The notes under the pieces: model-generated
What the model was told of the DNA's origin: nothing
Seen by the model: the letters and a program-made list of their open reading frames with translations, nothing else
Databases searched by the model: none
Program-made: the position numbers and the translations under genes
Assembly (NCBI GenBank): GCA_048217285.1
Contig: DBFWVW010000032.1
Coordinates: forward strand, 1 to 34,554
Direction of reading: 5' to 3'
Source of the DNA: CAG-103 sp048217285
GTDB taxonomy: Bacteria; Bacillota; Clostridia; Oscillospirales; Oscillospiraceae
DNA length: 34,554 nt
In this document: positions 17,898 to 27,510 of the stretch, piece after piece
Layout of the letters: each line of letters opens with the position of its first letter
Position numbering within the stretch: position 1 is the first letter of the stretch

Positions 17898-18800
17898 ATG
17901 ACGCAAAAAAGTCTGCTGCACGCCGTGGCCGCGCAGATCGCCAACGGCTATGAAACGGCCGAGGTGCCCATGTACAACGAGCAGCTGCGTATGCCCGACC
18001 GCAAGGTCATCATCAAGATCATCGAGAACCTGCAGAGGGTGTTTTTCCCGGCGTATTTCGCAGGCGGCACGGTGTCGCACGTCTCGGCCGAGACGTTTGC
18101 GGAGTTCCTGCTCGGCGAGATCTACACCGACCTGTGCGAGCAGGTGCATCTCGCCTTTTCCAACACGATCAAGGATGAGACCGAGCTGCGTGAGCGCACC
18201 AGCGCCGTGTGCGACCGCTTCCTGTGCCGTCTGCCACAGATCCAGGCCATCCTCATGAAGGACGTGGCCGCGAACTTCGACGGCGATCCCGCCGCCGCCA
18301 GCAAGGAAGAGGTCATTTTCTCCTACCCCGGCCTGTACGCGATCTTCGTCTACCGCGTCGCGCACGAGCTCTACGAGAGCAAGGTGCCGCTCATCCCGCG
18401 CATCATGAGCGAGTATGCCCACGGCGCGACCGGTATCGACATCAACCCCGGCGCGCAGATCGGCGAGTATTTCTTCATTGACCACGGCACCGGCATCGTC
18501 GTCGGCGAGACGACGATCATCGGCGACCATGTCAAGCTCTATCAGGGCGTGACACTCGGCGCGCTCAGCCCGCGCCACGGCCACGCCGTGACCGGCAAGC
18601 GCCACCCCACCGTCGGCGACAACGCCACGATCTACTCCGGCGCGTCCATCCTCGGCGGCAAGACCGTCATCGGCGCCAACTCCGTCATCGGCGGCAACTC
18701 GTTCATCACCGAGTCCGTGGCACCGAACACAAAGGCCAGCACCGAGACCCCGCGCATGATCTTCCGCGTCGCGCAGCCAAAGCTCAGCGACGAGAAATAA
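17898..18800 (+). CDS. cysE: serine O-acetyltransferase, EpsC type
   Basis: Transfers acetyl from acetyl-CoA to serine, making O-acetylserine, the substrate of cysteine synthase; cytoplasmic. The 300 residues have an N-terminal helical domain of about 175 residues. A left-handed beta-helix follows (about 178-285) with hexapeptide repeats such as GIDINPGAQIGEYFFIDHGT, VVGETTIIGDHVKLYQGVTL and GDNATIYSGASILGGKTVIG. The length and the extra C-terminal segment match the EpsC subfamily rather than the shorter B. subtilis CysE. ATG at 17898 follows AGAAGGAG. No cysK or cysteinyl-tRNA synthetase gene is adjacent. Expression is probably set by the attenuator upstream. A terminator closes the unit. 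Confidence 0.94.
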   Translation: MTQKSLLHAVAAQIANGYETAEVPMYNEQLRMPDRKVIIKIIENLQRVFFPAYFAGGTVSHVSAETFAEFLLGEIYTDLCEQVHLAFSNTIKDETELRERTSAVCDRFLCRLPQIQAILMKDVAANFDGDPAAASKEEVIFSYPGLYAIFVYRVAHELYESKVPLIPRIMSEYAHGATGIDINPGAQIGEYFFIDHGTGIVVGETTIIGDHVKLYQGVTLGALSPRHGHAVTGKRHPTVGDNATIYSGASILGGKTVIGANSVIGGNSFITESVAPNTKASTETPRMIFRVAQPKLSDEK

Positions 18801-18815
18801 CACGCAAACACGCAA

Positions 18816-18849
18816 ACACCGCAGGCCGGTTGGCCTGCGGTGTTCTTTT
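18816..18849 (+). terminator. intrinsic terminator of cysE
   Basis: A 12-bp perfect stem (18816-18827 with 18832-18843) with a GGTT loop, followed by a T-rich stretch (18843-18849). On the minus strand it has only a short T run but could also serve the convergent psuG transcript. Confidence 0.88.
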
Positions 18850-18872
18850 ATCCATTTTGCGGTTTCACGCGC

Positions 18873-19048
18873 TCACAGCACCCCGATGCCGATGCTCAGC
18901 ACCGCGCCGACGAGCACGATGCCGATGCCGACCAGACACAGCACCACAACGACAGCGGTACTCATCTGCCGGCGCGAGGCGATGGCCCCGATGGTGAGGC
19001 CGAGCCCCATCAGCGCGGACACCGCAAGCACGAGCCACGCGCCGCCCT

Positions 19049-19052
<4 letters not shown>
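18873..19052 (-). CDS. small two-helix membrane protein overlapping psuG
   Basis: A 59-residue ORF I do not recognise. Its ATG (19052-19050) overlaps the psuG TGA as ATGA, the arrangement used for translational coupling. Two hydrophobic stretches, residues 6-25 and 33-59, flank a short basic turn (SRRQ at 26-29), so a hairpin membrane protein is expected; by the positive-inside rule the turn would face the cytoplasm. There are no cysteine pairs, lipobox or catalytic motif. It could assist uptake or anchoring in nucleoside salvage, or be unrelated to psuG. Confidence rests on the exact overlap, the uninterrupted hydrophobic pattern and the strong GC codon bias shared with its neighbours. Confidence 0.7.
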
Positions 19053-19966
<914 letters not shown>

Positions 19967-20010
19967 AAGCAAAAACCTCCTTGGTTTATCGGTCAGATCG
20001 ATTCGCCTAT

Positions 20011-20038
20011 ATTGTAAAAGGTTTTCCGGATTTGTCAA
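20011..20038 (-). promoter_or_regulatory. sigma-A-type promoter of psuG
   Basis: On the minus strand: consensus TTGACA (20038-20033), a 16-base spacer, TACAAT (20016-20011). It is about 45 bases upstream of the psuG start. Confidence 0.78.
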
Positions 20039-20075
20039 GCACAATCCAGCAACACAAGCGCCGGCAAAAATGTGC

Positions 20076-20102
20076 AAAAAGGAGACCGCCGAAGCGGTCT
20101 CC
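20076..20102 (-). terminator. intrinsic terminator of the SLH nucleotidase gene
   Basis: On the minus strand a 9-bp perfect stem (20102-20094 with 20089-20081) closed by a canonical C(TTCG)G tetraloop, followed by five T residues (20080-20076). Confidence 0.92.
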
Positions 20103-20119
20103 CTGCATGGATGGTGAAA

Positions 20120-22561
20120 TTACGCCGCGGCGGGCATCTCCGGCATCGTCGGAGCCGTCGGCTCGGTCGGCTGCTCCGGTGCGTCCGGGGTTGCCTCGAG
20201 AACCAGGTTCAGCGCTGTCTCATAGACGTTGCAGAACACCTGCGCCAACTGCGCACGGTCGAGGCTGCCGTTCGGGTTAAAGCTGCCATTGTTGCCGATC
20301 ATGGCACCGGCAAGGTAGCAGTAAGCGACCGCTTCGCGTGCCCAGGCAGCAATGTCCGCAGCATCGGCAAAGTCGGCAAGCGCATCGTCGATCTGTTCGT
20401 TGCCGATCAGGGACTCACCGCCGCCGAGCCAGCCGTAGAACATGACGGCCATCTCCTGGCGGGTGATGGTGTCGTTCGGGCAGAAGGTGCCGTCGCCGCG
20501 TCCGGCGATGACGCCGGCATTGTAAGCCCAGATGACTGCATCGGTATACCACTGGCCGGCTTCCACATCGGACAGCGGGCAGGTCAGGCCTTCCACGTCC
20601 GGTGCGCCTTCCGCCTCATAGAGCACCTGCGCGACCATGGCGCGGGTCGTCGTGGTGCCGGGGGCGAACTGGTCGCCGCCCACGCCGGACATCAGACCGG
20701 AGGCCTGTGCGAAGTCGACTGCCGCCTTATACCAGCCGCTCTGCGCATCGGCAAACGTGTTGTCAACCAGCTGCAGGTCAGCCGCCGCTTTGGCAACTGC
20801 CGGATAGGCCGCCACGCGCTCGGTCTCGTTCGTGGCCGCGTCCATCTTGGTGCAAGCCGCCGCATAGACGCTGTAGGTCTCGGACGTATAGGCGCTCTTG
20901 TCAAAAATCAGGCTCTGGAGCACAGCATAGATCGGGGCAATGCCCGGATCGACCGTGATGCGGCCGGCCGGCGAAGCATAGTCCTCGCCGACGACGCCCT
21001 TGAGCTCCTGCGTGATGTATTCCATGACCACTTCGTCGAGCGGCAGGCCGGTGTCAAACTGGTTGGTCGCCGCCGCAAAGGCATAGTAGGTGTCACCGCC
21101 GCCGGCCACGAAGTTGTTGGTGACGACCGCATAAGTAGCCGCCGGGTCAAACGCCTTACCGTTGACATCGTCAATGGTCACGCGCTGAATGCTCTTCGGG
21201 CCGTAATAGGTGGAGTCGGGATAGGGCTCCGAATTTGCATCGTACTTCTCATAGGTCTTGATCGTAAAGGACAGACCGGCCGCCTGCGGGAAGCCGCCGA
21301 TGGACTCCGGCGTGCAGTACGTGCTGGCCTCGAGCGCCTCGAGCAGCTCGGCACCGGTCACATAGACCACGGCAAGCGTGTTGCCGAACGGCAGCACGGT
21401 GTTGATGTCCTTCTTGGTGATGTCGCCGGCCTTGACGGTCGCGCGGATGCCGCCGCCGTTCGTGATGGCGACCACGTTCTCATCCGGAACGCTGAGCTCC
21501 GCCTGCGTGAGGATCTTCCAGAGCATGGCGTCCGTGATCAGGTCGCCGAGGTTGGTCTCGGAGTCGCGATTGCCGTTGGGGGCCTTTGCACCGTTGAGCT
21601 CCACTTCGCTCACGGCAAACTTTTCGCCGTAAGCCTTGTCAATGGGATCGATGATCGCCTTGGCGGCTGCGGCGACGGTCTCGTCGCGGCCCGCATAATC
21701 GGCAACCTTCTTGAGCTCGTTGCCGACGATCTTCTTCGTGGCGTTGTCAATGGTAATGACGCCGATGTTGGCAAATGCCGTGCCCGTGGACTGGATGGCC
21801 TCACCGTTCGGGCCGGCAGTCATGACGGTGTGGGAGTGGCCGTCGATGATGAAGTCGATGCCGGTCACGTTCTTGGCCAGGTCATAGGAAGTGTAGGGCT
21901 CGGAGCTCTCGTCCACGCCCAGGTGCGCGAGGCAGACGACGATGTCGGCACCCTGCGCCTTGAGGTCGGCAACCTGTGCAGCCGCGCAGGCATACAGCTC
22001 GCTGCCGTCCTTGCCGGCGAGGAACTTCAGCCCCTGGATAAGCTTCGGGTTGGCCTTGGTCTGGGCCTCCGGCGTCTCAAGACCGAAGAAGCCGATCTTC
22101 ACGCCGCCCTTTTCGATGATGGTGTTGGCGTCAAAGATGGTCTTTCCGTCCGCGCCGAGCACGTCCGCGCACAGGACCTTGAACTTGGCGGCCTTCATGT
22201 TCTCCGCCAGCTGCGCATAGCCGTAGTCGAACTCGTGGTTGCCGATGGTGGCCACGTCGTAGCCGGTGGCATTCATCATGGTCACCGCGTCGGCGCCCTT
22301 GTTGACGCTGACATAGACGGTGCCCTGGCTGTAGTCGCCGGCATCGGCCAGAATGACCTCGGCGCCCTGCGCCTCATAGTCGGCCTTCAGGGCTGCCATG
22401 GCTGCGTACAGATCGATCGCACCGTGCACGTCGTTCGAGTGCAGGATGACGGTCTTTCCGCTCAGCGGCTGCGCTTCGTTGACCGCAAACGCCGTGCACG
22501 ACAGGCTCAGGACCAGGCACAGCACCAGCAGCAGCGAAAGCAGTTTCTTCGTGTGCTTCAT
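20120..22561 (-). CDS. secreted 5'-nucleotidase/metallophosphatase with SLH cell-wall anchor
   Basis: An 813-residue exported enzyme that should hydrolyse extracellular nucleotides, with the nucleoside product available for uptake. A Sec signal peptide (residues 1-26, KK then a leucine-rich core, AFA before the predicted cut) is followed by a calcineurin-like metallophosphatase domain with ILHSNDVHGAID (D44, H46), GNHEFDYG and DGHSHTVM. The 5'-nucleotidase C-terminal domain includes ITNGGGIRATVKAGDI. A short helical spacer (about 530-600) leads to three SLH repeats (about 600-790; the middle one AGVIAGRGDGTFCPNDTITR) and a Pro-Glu-rich tail. SLH repeats bind secondary cell-wall polymer. Start: ATG at 22561 with GGAGGA nine bases upstream. 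Single gene with its own promoter and terminator; psuG lies next downstream. Confidence 0.93.
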   Translation of the reverse strand: MKHTKKLLSLLLVLCLVLSLSCTAFAVNEAQPLSGKTVILHSNDVHGAIDLYAAMAALKADYEAQGAEVILADAGDYSQGTVYVSVNKGADAVTMMNATGYDVATIGNHEFDYGYAQLAENMKAAKFKVLCADVLGADGKTIFDANTIIEKGGVKIGFFGLETPEAQTKANPKLIQGLKFLAGKDGSELYACAAAQVADLKAQGADIVVCLAHLGVDESSEPYTSYDLAKNVTGIDFIIDGHSHTVMTAGPNGEAIQSTGTAFANIGVITIDNATKKIVGNELKKVADYAGRDETVAAAAKAIIDPIDKAYGEKFAVSEVELNGAKAPNGNRDSETNLGDLITDAMLWKILTQAELSVPDENVVAITNGGGIRATVKAGDITKKDINTVLPFGNTLAVVYVTGAELLEALEASTYCTPESIGGFPQAAGLSFTIKTYEKYDANSEPYPDSTYYGPKSIQRVTIDDVNGKAFDPAATYAVVTNNFVAGGGDTYYAFAAATNQFDTGLPLDEVVMEYITQELKGVVGEDYASPAGRITVDPGIAPIYAVLQSLIFDKSAYTSETYSVYAAACTKMDAATNETERVAAYPAVAKAAADLQLVDNTFADAQSGWYKAAVDFAQASGLMSGVGGDQFAPGTTTTRAMVAQVLYEAEGAPDVEGLTCPLSDVEAGQWYTDAVIWAYNAGVIAGRGDGTFCPNDTITRQEMAVMFYGWLGGGESLIGNEQIDDALADFADAADIAAWAREAVAYCYLAGAMIGNNGSFNPNGSLDRAQLAQVFCNVYETALNLVLEATPDAPEQPTEPTAPTMPEMPAAA

Positions 22562-22608
22562 GTGGTATCCTCCATTTCGTTTTTGTTTTCCGGGTTTCTG
22601 CTGCTTTG

Positions 22609-22617
22609 ATTATAGCA
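22609..22617 (-). promoter_or_regulatory. extended -10 promoter of the SLH nucleotidase gene
   Basis: On the minus strand TGC followed by a perfect TATAAT (22614-22609). No good -35 box stands at 16-18 bases; the upstream region is a run of seven T residues, so this looks like an extended -10 promoter. Confidence 0.65.
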
Positions 22618-22752
22618 TCCCGCGAAAAAAATTGGGATGGGCTTTGTGCAAAAAGTGCGTCAAATCCAGCGCGCAATTTGAACAAAATAATCCAATATTT
22701 TTGTTTCGTTTGTCAAATAACAGGGGCGCATTCCATTTTCGCCATTTGCCGT

Positions 22753-22781
22753 TTGCAATCCTCGGAACGGTATGGTAAACT
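22753..22781 (+). promoter_or_regulatory. promoter of thyA-folA
   Basis: TTGCAA (22753-22758), a 17-base spacer ending in TGG, and TAAACT (22776-22781), giving an extended -10. The leader to thyA is about 28 bases. The 135 bases between this promoter and the divergent nucleotidase promoter are AT-rich and hold no gene. Confidence 0.72.
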
Positions 22782-22815
22782 ATTATGTCTTATTCTTTTT
22801 GAAAGGAGCCGAACG

Positions 22816-23649
22816 ATGAGCTACGCAGACGAGGTCTTCATCCGCAACTGCCGCGACATTCTGCAAAACGGCGTCTGGGACACTGAGCAGACCGTGCGTC
22901 CCCACTGGGAGGACGACGGTGCCCCGGCGCACACGATCAAAAAGTTCGGCATCGTCAACCGCTACGACCTGTCCAGAGAGTTCCCGCTGCTGACGCTGCG
23001 GCGCACCTACTGGAAGACCGCCGTGGACGAGCTGCTGTGGATCTGGCAGCAGAAGTCGAACAACATCCACGACCTGCGCGGCCACATCTGGGACCAGTGG
23101 GCCGACGAGACCGGCTCGATCGGCAAGGCCTACGGCTATCAGCTCGGCGTCAAGCACCAATACCCCGAGGGCGAATTTGACCAGGTGGACCGCGTGCTCT
23201 ACGACCTGAAGCACAACCCGGCCTCCCGCCGCATCCTGACAAATATCTATACGTTTGAGGATCTGCACGAGATGGCGCTGTATCCGTGCGCGTACTCGAT
23301 GACGTTCAACGTCTCGGGCAACACGCTCAACGCCATCCTCAATCAGCGCAGTCAGGATATGCTCGCGGCAAACAACTGGAACGTCGTGCAGTACGCCGTG
23401 CTCGTGCATATGTTCGCGCAGGTGTCCGGCCTGCAGGCGGGCGAGCTGGTGCACGTCATTGCCGACGCGCACATCTATGACCGCCACGCGCCGGTCATCG
23501 AGCAGCTGATCCAAAACGAGCCGAAGCCCGCGCCGAAGTTTTTCATCGACCCGGACGTACACGATTTTTACGCCTTCACCCGCGACAGCTTCCGCGTCGA
23601 GGGCTACGAATATAGCGAGTTCACGGGGAAGATCCCCATTGCAGTGTAA
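22816..23649 (+). CDS. thyA: thymidylate synthase (ThyA)
   Basis: Methylates dUMP to dTMP using methylenetetrahydrofolate, producing dihydrofolate. The 277 residues carry the core motifs: the catalytic cysteine C158 in ALYPCAYSMTF, LNQRSQDML, NVVQYAVLVHMFAQVSG with the dUMP-binding asparagine, and GELVHVIADAHIYDRH. The residue after the catalytic Cys is Ala rather than the His of E. coli ThyA; other Firmicutes thymidylate synthases also vary here, so the enzyme should still be active. ATG at 22816 has AAAGGAG about eight bases upstream; the open frame further upstream crosses the promoter. folA follows 12 bases after the stop, and the two enzymes form the dTMP cycle. Confidence 0.95.
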   Translation: MSYADEVFIRNCRDILQNGVWDTEQTVRPHWEDDGAPAHTIKKFGIVNRYDLSREFPLLTLRRTYWKTAVDELLWIWQQKSNNIHDLRGHIWDQWADETGSIGKAYGYQLGVKHQYPEGEFDQVDRVLYDLKHNPASRRILTNIYTFEDLHEMALYPCAYSMTFNVSGNTLNAILNQRSQDMLAANNWNVVQYAVLVHMFAQVSGLQAGELVHVIADAHIYDRHAPVIEQLIQNEPKPAPKFFIDPDVHDFYAFTRDSFRVEGYEYSEFTGKIPIAV

Positions 23650-23661
23650 GGAGGCGGGCAA

Positions 23662-24147
23662 ATGGATGCGATTGTCGCCGTTTATGCCGACTGGGGCATC
23701 GGGGCCAAGGGCACGCAGCCGCTCGTGATCCCGGCCGACCGCCGCCGCTTCCGGGCGCTGACGATGGGCGCGGCCGTGATCGTCGGCCGGCGCACGCTGG
23801 ACGATTTTCCGGGCGGAAAGCCGCTGCCCGGGCGCGAAAATCTCGTGCTGACGCGGCAGAACATCACGATCGAGGATGCGCAGGTGGTGCACTCCCCGGC
23901 CGAGGCCGTGGCTGCGGCGGCGCAGCATGACCGCTGCTTCGTCATCGGCGGAGACAGCGTGTTCCGGCAGATGTTCCCCCACCTGACGCGCATATACGTC
24001 ACAAAAATTGACACCGTGCCCCACTCGGACGTGTTTTTCCCGGATTTGGACGCCGATCCCGCGTGGCACTGCGTGTCCAGCGAGCCGCGCGCGGAGCACG
24101 ACGGCGTGGGCTATCAATTTTGCGTGTACGAACGAAAAGAAGCATAA
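23662..24147 (+). CDS. folA: dihydrofolate reductase
   Basis: Regenerates tetrahydrofolate from the dihydrofolate made by ThyA, with NADPH. The 161-residue length is typical. The N-terminal MDAIVAVYADWGIGAKG loop, the active-site acid D26 in VIPAD, GAAVIVGRRTLDDFPGGKPLPGR, and the FVIGGDSVFRQMFP NADPH-binding motif are visible. The position usually occupied by Trp just before the substrate pocket (W22 in E. coli) is Leu here. TAAGGAGG overlaps the thyA stop. It is the last gene before a bidirectional terminator, which begins inside its stop codon. Confidence 0.92.
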   Translation: MDAIVAVYADWGIGAKGTQPLVIPADRRRFRALTMGAAVIVGRRTLDDFPGGKPLPGRENLVLTRQNITIEDAQVVHSPAEAVAAAAQHDRCFVIGGDSVFRQMFPHLTRIYVTKIDTVPHSDVFFPDLDADPAWHCVSSEPRAEHDGVGYQFCVYERKEA

Positions 24148-24188
24148 AAGATCCGCTGCTTTCCCGCGTGGAAAGCAGCGGATCTTTT
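24146..24188. terminator. bidirectional terminator between folA and the CPBP protease gene
   Basis: A 19-bp perfect stem (24146-24164 with 24170-24188) with a five-base loop and A/T runs on both outer edges. It serves the convergent folA and miaB-mutS-CPBP transcripts. Confidence 0.93.
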
Positions 24189-24194
24189 CTTCCC

Positions 24195-24899
24195 TCACCC
24201 GGCAAGCGTCGCCAGCGAGAGCGCGTTGATCAGCATATGGAAAAACACCGGCGGCCAGATTGAGCGCGTCTGCTCATAGCAGAACGTGAGTGCGGCCGAC
24301 ACCGGCACATACGCCAGCGCCGAGAGCAGCAGCTTCGGGTCGCTGTATGCAATCGCATACTGCCAGACGTGGTACAGCGAGAAGAGCGCGATCGACGCGG
24401 CATAGGCCCAGAAGCGGCTCTTCGGCCGGATCGCGCCAAAGACCACACCGCGAAACAGGCACTCCTCCACGAGCGGTGCCATGAGCACCGCGACGGCAAT
24501 CATGCGCTTGTAGTCCGTCCGGGCGAGGCCGGTCACGGCGTCGTTGTTCGGCACGGGCAGCTCGCCGACGAGCGACGTGCCAAGCTGCAGCACGAGTGAG
24601 AGCAGCACATCCAGGCCGTAGGCCGCAAGCATCATGCCGATGCAGCGCAGGATGCTGCCGACCATCGTGTCAAAGCTGCGGCGCAGAAACCGCCACATGG
24701 TGATGAGCGTGAACACAAGGCCGCAGAGATAATACAAAACGTTGCACATCACGTCCGGCGGCAGCTCGCCGAGCACCGCCATGAGGAGCGCGCCGATCGT
24801 CAGCGGCAGCACGACCACGTGGATGGGAAAGTAGACCCAGCCCGCGATCTGCGCGCCGCGGGACATGGGATTGCTCCACACCATGTTGGAATGTTCCAC
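24195..24899 (-). CDS. CPBP-family intramembrane metalloprotease (CAAX/ABI type)
   Basis: A 234-residue polytopic membrane protein. The family's catalytic motifs are all present: EECLFRG (EExxxR), FSLYHVWQ (FxxxH) and FFHMLINAL (HxxxN). About six hydrophobic segments are visible, beginning IHVVVLPLTIGALLMAVL. CPBP proteases act inside the membrane; bacterial substrates are mostly unknown, with some linked to bacteriocin immunity or protein export. Start is uncertain: GTG at 24899 lies five bases after GAGGGG and just after the mutS stop, while ATG at 24884 is the alternative. It is the third gene of the miaB-mutS transcript. No bacteriocin gene is nearby. Confidence 0.85.
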   Translation of the reverse strand: MEHSNMVWSNPMSRGAQIAGWVYFPIHVVVLPLTIGALLMAVLGELPPDVMCNVLYYLCGLVFTLITMWRFLRRSFDTMVGSILRCIGMMLAAYGLDVLLSLVLQLGTSLVGELPVPNNDAVTGLARTDYKRMIAVAVLMAPLVEECLFRGVVFGAIRPKSRFWAYAASIALFSLYHVWQYAIAYSDPKLLLSALAYVPVSAALTFCYEQTRSIWPPVFFHMLINALSLATLAG

Positions 24900-24900
24900 G

Positions 24901-27507
24901 TCAGCCCCTCGCTTTCTGCTGCAGCTCAAAGAGCAGGCGCATCGCCTCGAGCGGCGTGATGGTGTTGAGGTCGATGCTGCGCAGCTGCTCTGCGATGGCA
25001 TCCCCCGCTGCGTCGCCGAGCGTCATCTGCGCGTCCGGCTCCGCAGCGTGCGCAGGGACGGCCAGCTCACTCGCGCCGGACTCCAGCTCGCGCAGATAGG
25101 CCTTGGCCTTCGTGATGATCGCGTCCGGCACACCGGCAAGCTTGGCAACCTCGATGCCGTAGCTGTCGTCGGCCGCACCGGCCACGATCTTGCGCAAAAA
25201 CAGCAGTGTGCCGCCCTGCTTTTTGGCCGTGATGTTGTAGTTGCGCACACCTGGCAGCGTCTGCTCGAGCGCGGTCAGTTCATGATAATGCGTAGCGAAC
25301 ATGGTCTTGGCGCCGAGGCGGCGCGGGTCGGCGCAGTATTCGAGCACCGCGCGGGCGATGGCCATGCCGTCGTAGGTGGAGGTGCCGCGGCCGATCTCAT
25401 CGAGGATGAGCAGGCTCTGCGCCGTGGCGTGGCGGAGGATGTTGGCCATCTCGCTCATCTCGACCATGAATGTGCTCTGCCCGGCGGCGAGATCGTCGGA
25501 CGCGCCGATGCGCGTGAACACGCGGTCGACCACACCGATAACGGCGCTCTTGGCCGGGACGAACGAACCCATCTGTGCCATGAGCACAATGAGCGCGGTC
25601 TGGCGCATATACGTGGATTTGCCGGCCATGTTCGGCCCGGTCACAATGGCAACACGGTCGTCCGCGTCGTTGAGGAACGTGTCGTTCGGCACAAAGAGGC
25701 TGTCCTTCTGCGCCTGCTCCACAACGGGGTGCCGTCCCTCGCGGATGTCGAGCGTGCGCGAGAGATCGACCTCGGGGCAGACGTAGTGATTTTTCACCGC
25801 CGTCTCTGCCAGCGAGCACAGCGCGTCGAGCCGGGCCACGGCGTCCGCCGCCGCCTGCACGCGTGCGACCTCGCCCGCAACGAGCTGGCGCACCTCGTTG
25901 AAGAGCGAATACTCCAGCTCCGCGATGCGCTCGCGCGCGGTCAGGAGCGTATTCTCGAGATCCTTGAGCTCGCGCGTAAAATAGCGCTCGCTCGAGACCA
26001 GTGTCTGCTTGCGGATATAGTCCTCCGGCAGCTCGGTGACGCCCGCACTGTTCGGAATGTCGATGTAATAGCCAAAGACCTTGTTGTAGCCGACTTTGAG
26101 CTTTTTCGCGCCGGTGCGCTCGCGCTCGCGCTGCTCGAGCTCGGCGACGGTCTGCGCGCCGTGATCGCGCACGTTGCGCAGGCGGTCAACCTCCTCGCTG
26201 TAGCCCGTGCGGAGAATGCCGCCCTCGCGCACGGAAAACGGCGGCTCGTCGCAGATGGCGCGGTCGATGCGCGCGCAGAGGTCAGCCAGCGTGTCCATCT
26301 GCGCAATGTCGCGCAGGGCCGCGCTGTGCACGTCCTTTAACAGTGCCGTCAGGTTCGGCAGCTGCGCGCAGCACAGGGCCAGCGCGTGCAGGTCGCGCCC
26401 GTTGGCCGAGCCGTACACCGCGCGGGAGACCAGGCGCTGCATATCGCCGATCTCGCGCAGGCAGCGGATCAGCTCGCCGCGCAGAACGTTGTCGCCCACC
26501 AGCTCCTCCACCGCGCCGAGGCGGCGGCGGATCTGCACGGGGCTGAGCAGCGGGCGCTCCACCCACGCACGCAGCAGGCGGCCGCCCATGGGCGTTTTCG
26601 TCTTGTCGAGCACCCAGAGGAGGCTGCCGCGCTTTTCGCCGGAGCGGAGGTTTTCCGTCAGTTCCAGATTGCGGCGCGTGGTGTAATCAAGCTCCATGTA
26701 ATGGTCGTCACCCAGCAGCTCCAGCCGCCGGATGTGGCCGAGGTCGCACTTTTGCGTCTCGTGCAGGTAGGCCAGCAGCGCACCCGCCGCGCACACGGCC
26801 GCCGGCGCCTCACCGAGGCCGAGCTCGTCCGTGCTCTGCACATCGAACTGCTCGCACACACGCGCGGCCGCCGCCATGTATTCAAACCGGTCGCCGCCCG
26901 CCTCGACCAGACTGCCGAGACGCTTGGTGAGGAAGGTGCGGATGTCATCATTTTCCGCCGCCGCGTCAGCGCAAACGGCCTCGCGCGGGGCGAAGCGTCC
27001 GAGCTCGTTGAGGATGTGGCTCACGGCGTCAGCCGGGTAGTTCGCGGCGCAGAATTCGCCCGTCGAGAGGTCGCAGAACGCCGTGCCGCCGGACTGCGCG
27101 TTGAGGTACACCGCGCAGAGGTAGTTGGATTTGTTCTCCTCGAGCATGGACGATTCCGTGACCGTACCGGGCGTGATGATGCGGATGACATCCCGGTCGA
27201 CCAGCCCCTTGGCCAGCGCGGGATCCTCCAGCTGCTCACAGATGGCCACCTTGTAGCCCTTGGCGATCAGGCGGCCGATGTACGCCTCGGCCGAGTGGTA
27301 CGGCACGCCGCACATAGGCGTGCGCTCGGCCGGATCCTCGACGCTGCGGTCGCGCGTCGTGAGCGTGAGGTCGAGCTCGCGCGCGGCCAAGCGCGCGTCG
27401 TCGTCGAACATCTCATAAAAATCGCCCAGCCGGAAAAACAGCAGGCAATCGGGGTTGCGCTGCTTGATCTCATAGTATTGCCGCTTCATCGGCGTCAGCT
27501 CCGCCAT
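24901..27507 (-). CDS. mutS: DNA mismatch repair protein MutS
   Basis: Recognises mismatches and starts repair with MutL. The 868-residue length is standard. The mismatch-binding Phe-x-Glu motif is F30-Y31-E32 in LGDFYEMF. Connector, lever and clamp domains follow. The ABC-type ATPase has Walker A GPNMAGKST near residue 620, Walker B LLILDEIGRGTSTYDG, and the TMFATHYHEL histidine switch. The C-terminal tail continues past the ATPase to a helical end. ATG at 27507 has GGAGG eight bases upstream and lies three bases beyond the miaB stop. mutL is not in the same operon; it is transcribed divergently from miaB. Confidence 0.97.
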   Translation of the reverse strand: MAELTPMKRQYYEIKQRNPDCLLFFRLGDFYEMFDDDARLAARELDLTLTTRDRSVEDPAERTPMCGVPYHSAEAYIGRLIAKGYKVAICEQLEDPALAKGLVDRDVIRIITPGTVTESSMLEENKSNYLCAVYLNAQSGGTAFCDLSTGEFCAANYPADAVSHILNELGRFAPREAVCADAAAENDDIRTFLTKRLGSLVEAGGDRFEYMAAAARVCEQFDVQSTDELGLGEAPAAVCAAGALLAYLHETQKCDLGHIRRLELLGDDHYMELDYTTRRNLELTENLRSGEKRGSLLWVLDKTKTPMGGRLLRAWVERPLLSPVQIRRRLGAVEELVGDNVLRGELIRCLREIGDMQRLVSRAVYGSANGRDLHALALCCAQLPNLTALLKDVHSAALRDIAQMDTLADLCARIDRAICDEPPFSVREGGILRTGYSEEVDRLRNVRDHGAQTVAELEQRERERTGAKKLKVGYNKVFGYYIDIPNSAGVTELPEDYIRKQTLVSSERYFTRELKDLENTLLTARERIAELEYSLFNEVRQLVAGEVARVQAAADAVARLDALCSLAETAVKNHYVCPEVDLSRTLDIREGRHPVVEQAQKDSLFVPNDTFLNDADDRVAIVTGPNMAGKSTYMRQTALIVLMAQMGSFVPAKSAVIGVVDRVFTRIGASDDLAAGQSTFMVEMSEMANILRHATAQSLLILDEIGRGTSTYDGMAIARAVLEYCADPRRLGAKTMFATHYHELTALEQTLPGVRNYNITAKKQGGTLLFLRKIVAGAADDSYGIEVAKLAGVPDAIITKAKAYLRELESGASELAVPAHAAEPDAQMTLGDAAGDAIAEQLRSIDLNTITPLEAMRLLFELQQKARG

Positions 27508-27510
27508 GCG

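Noticed and set aside
20072..22609. An 845-codon plus-strand open frame opposite the SLH nucleotidase
   Set aside because: It mirrors the nucleotidase exactly, starts inside its terminator and has low-complexity Arg/His/Gly/Leu composition typical of antisense frames.
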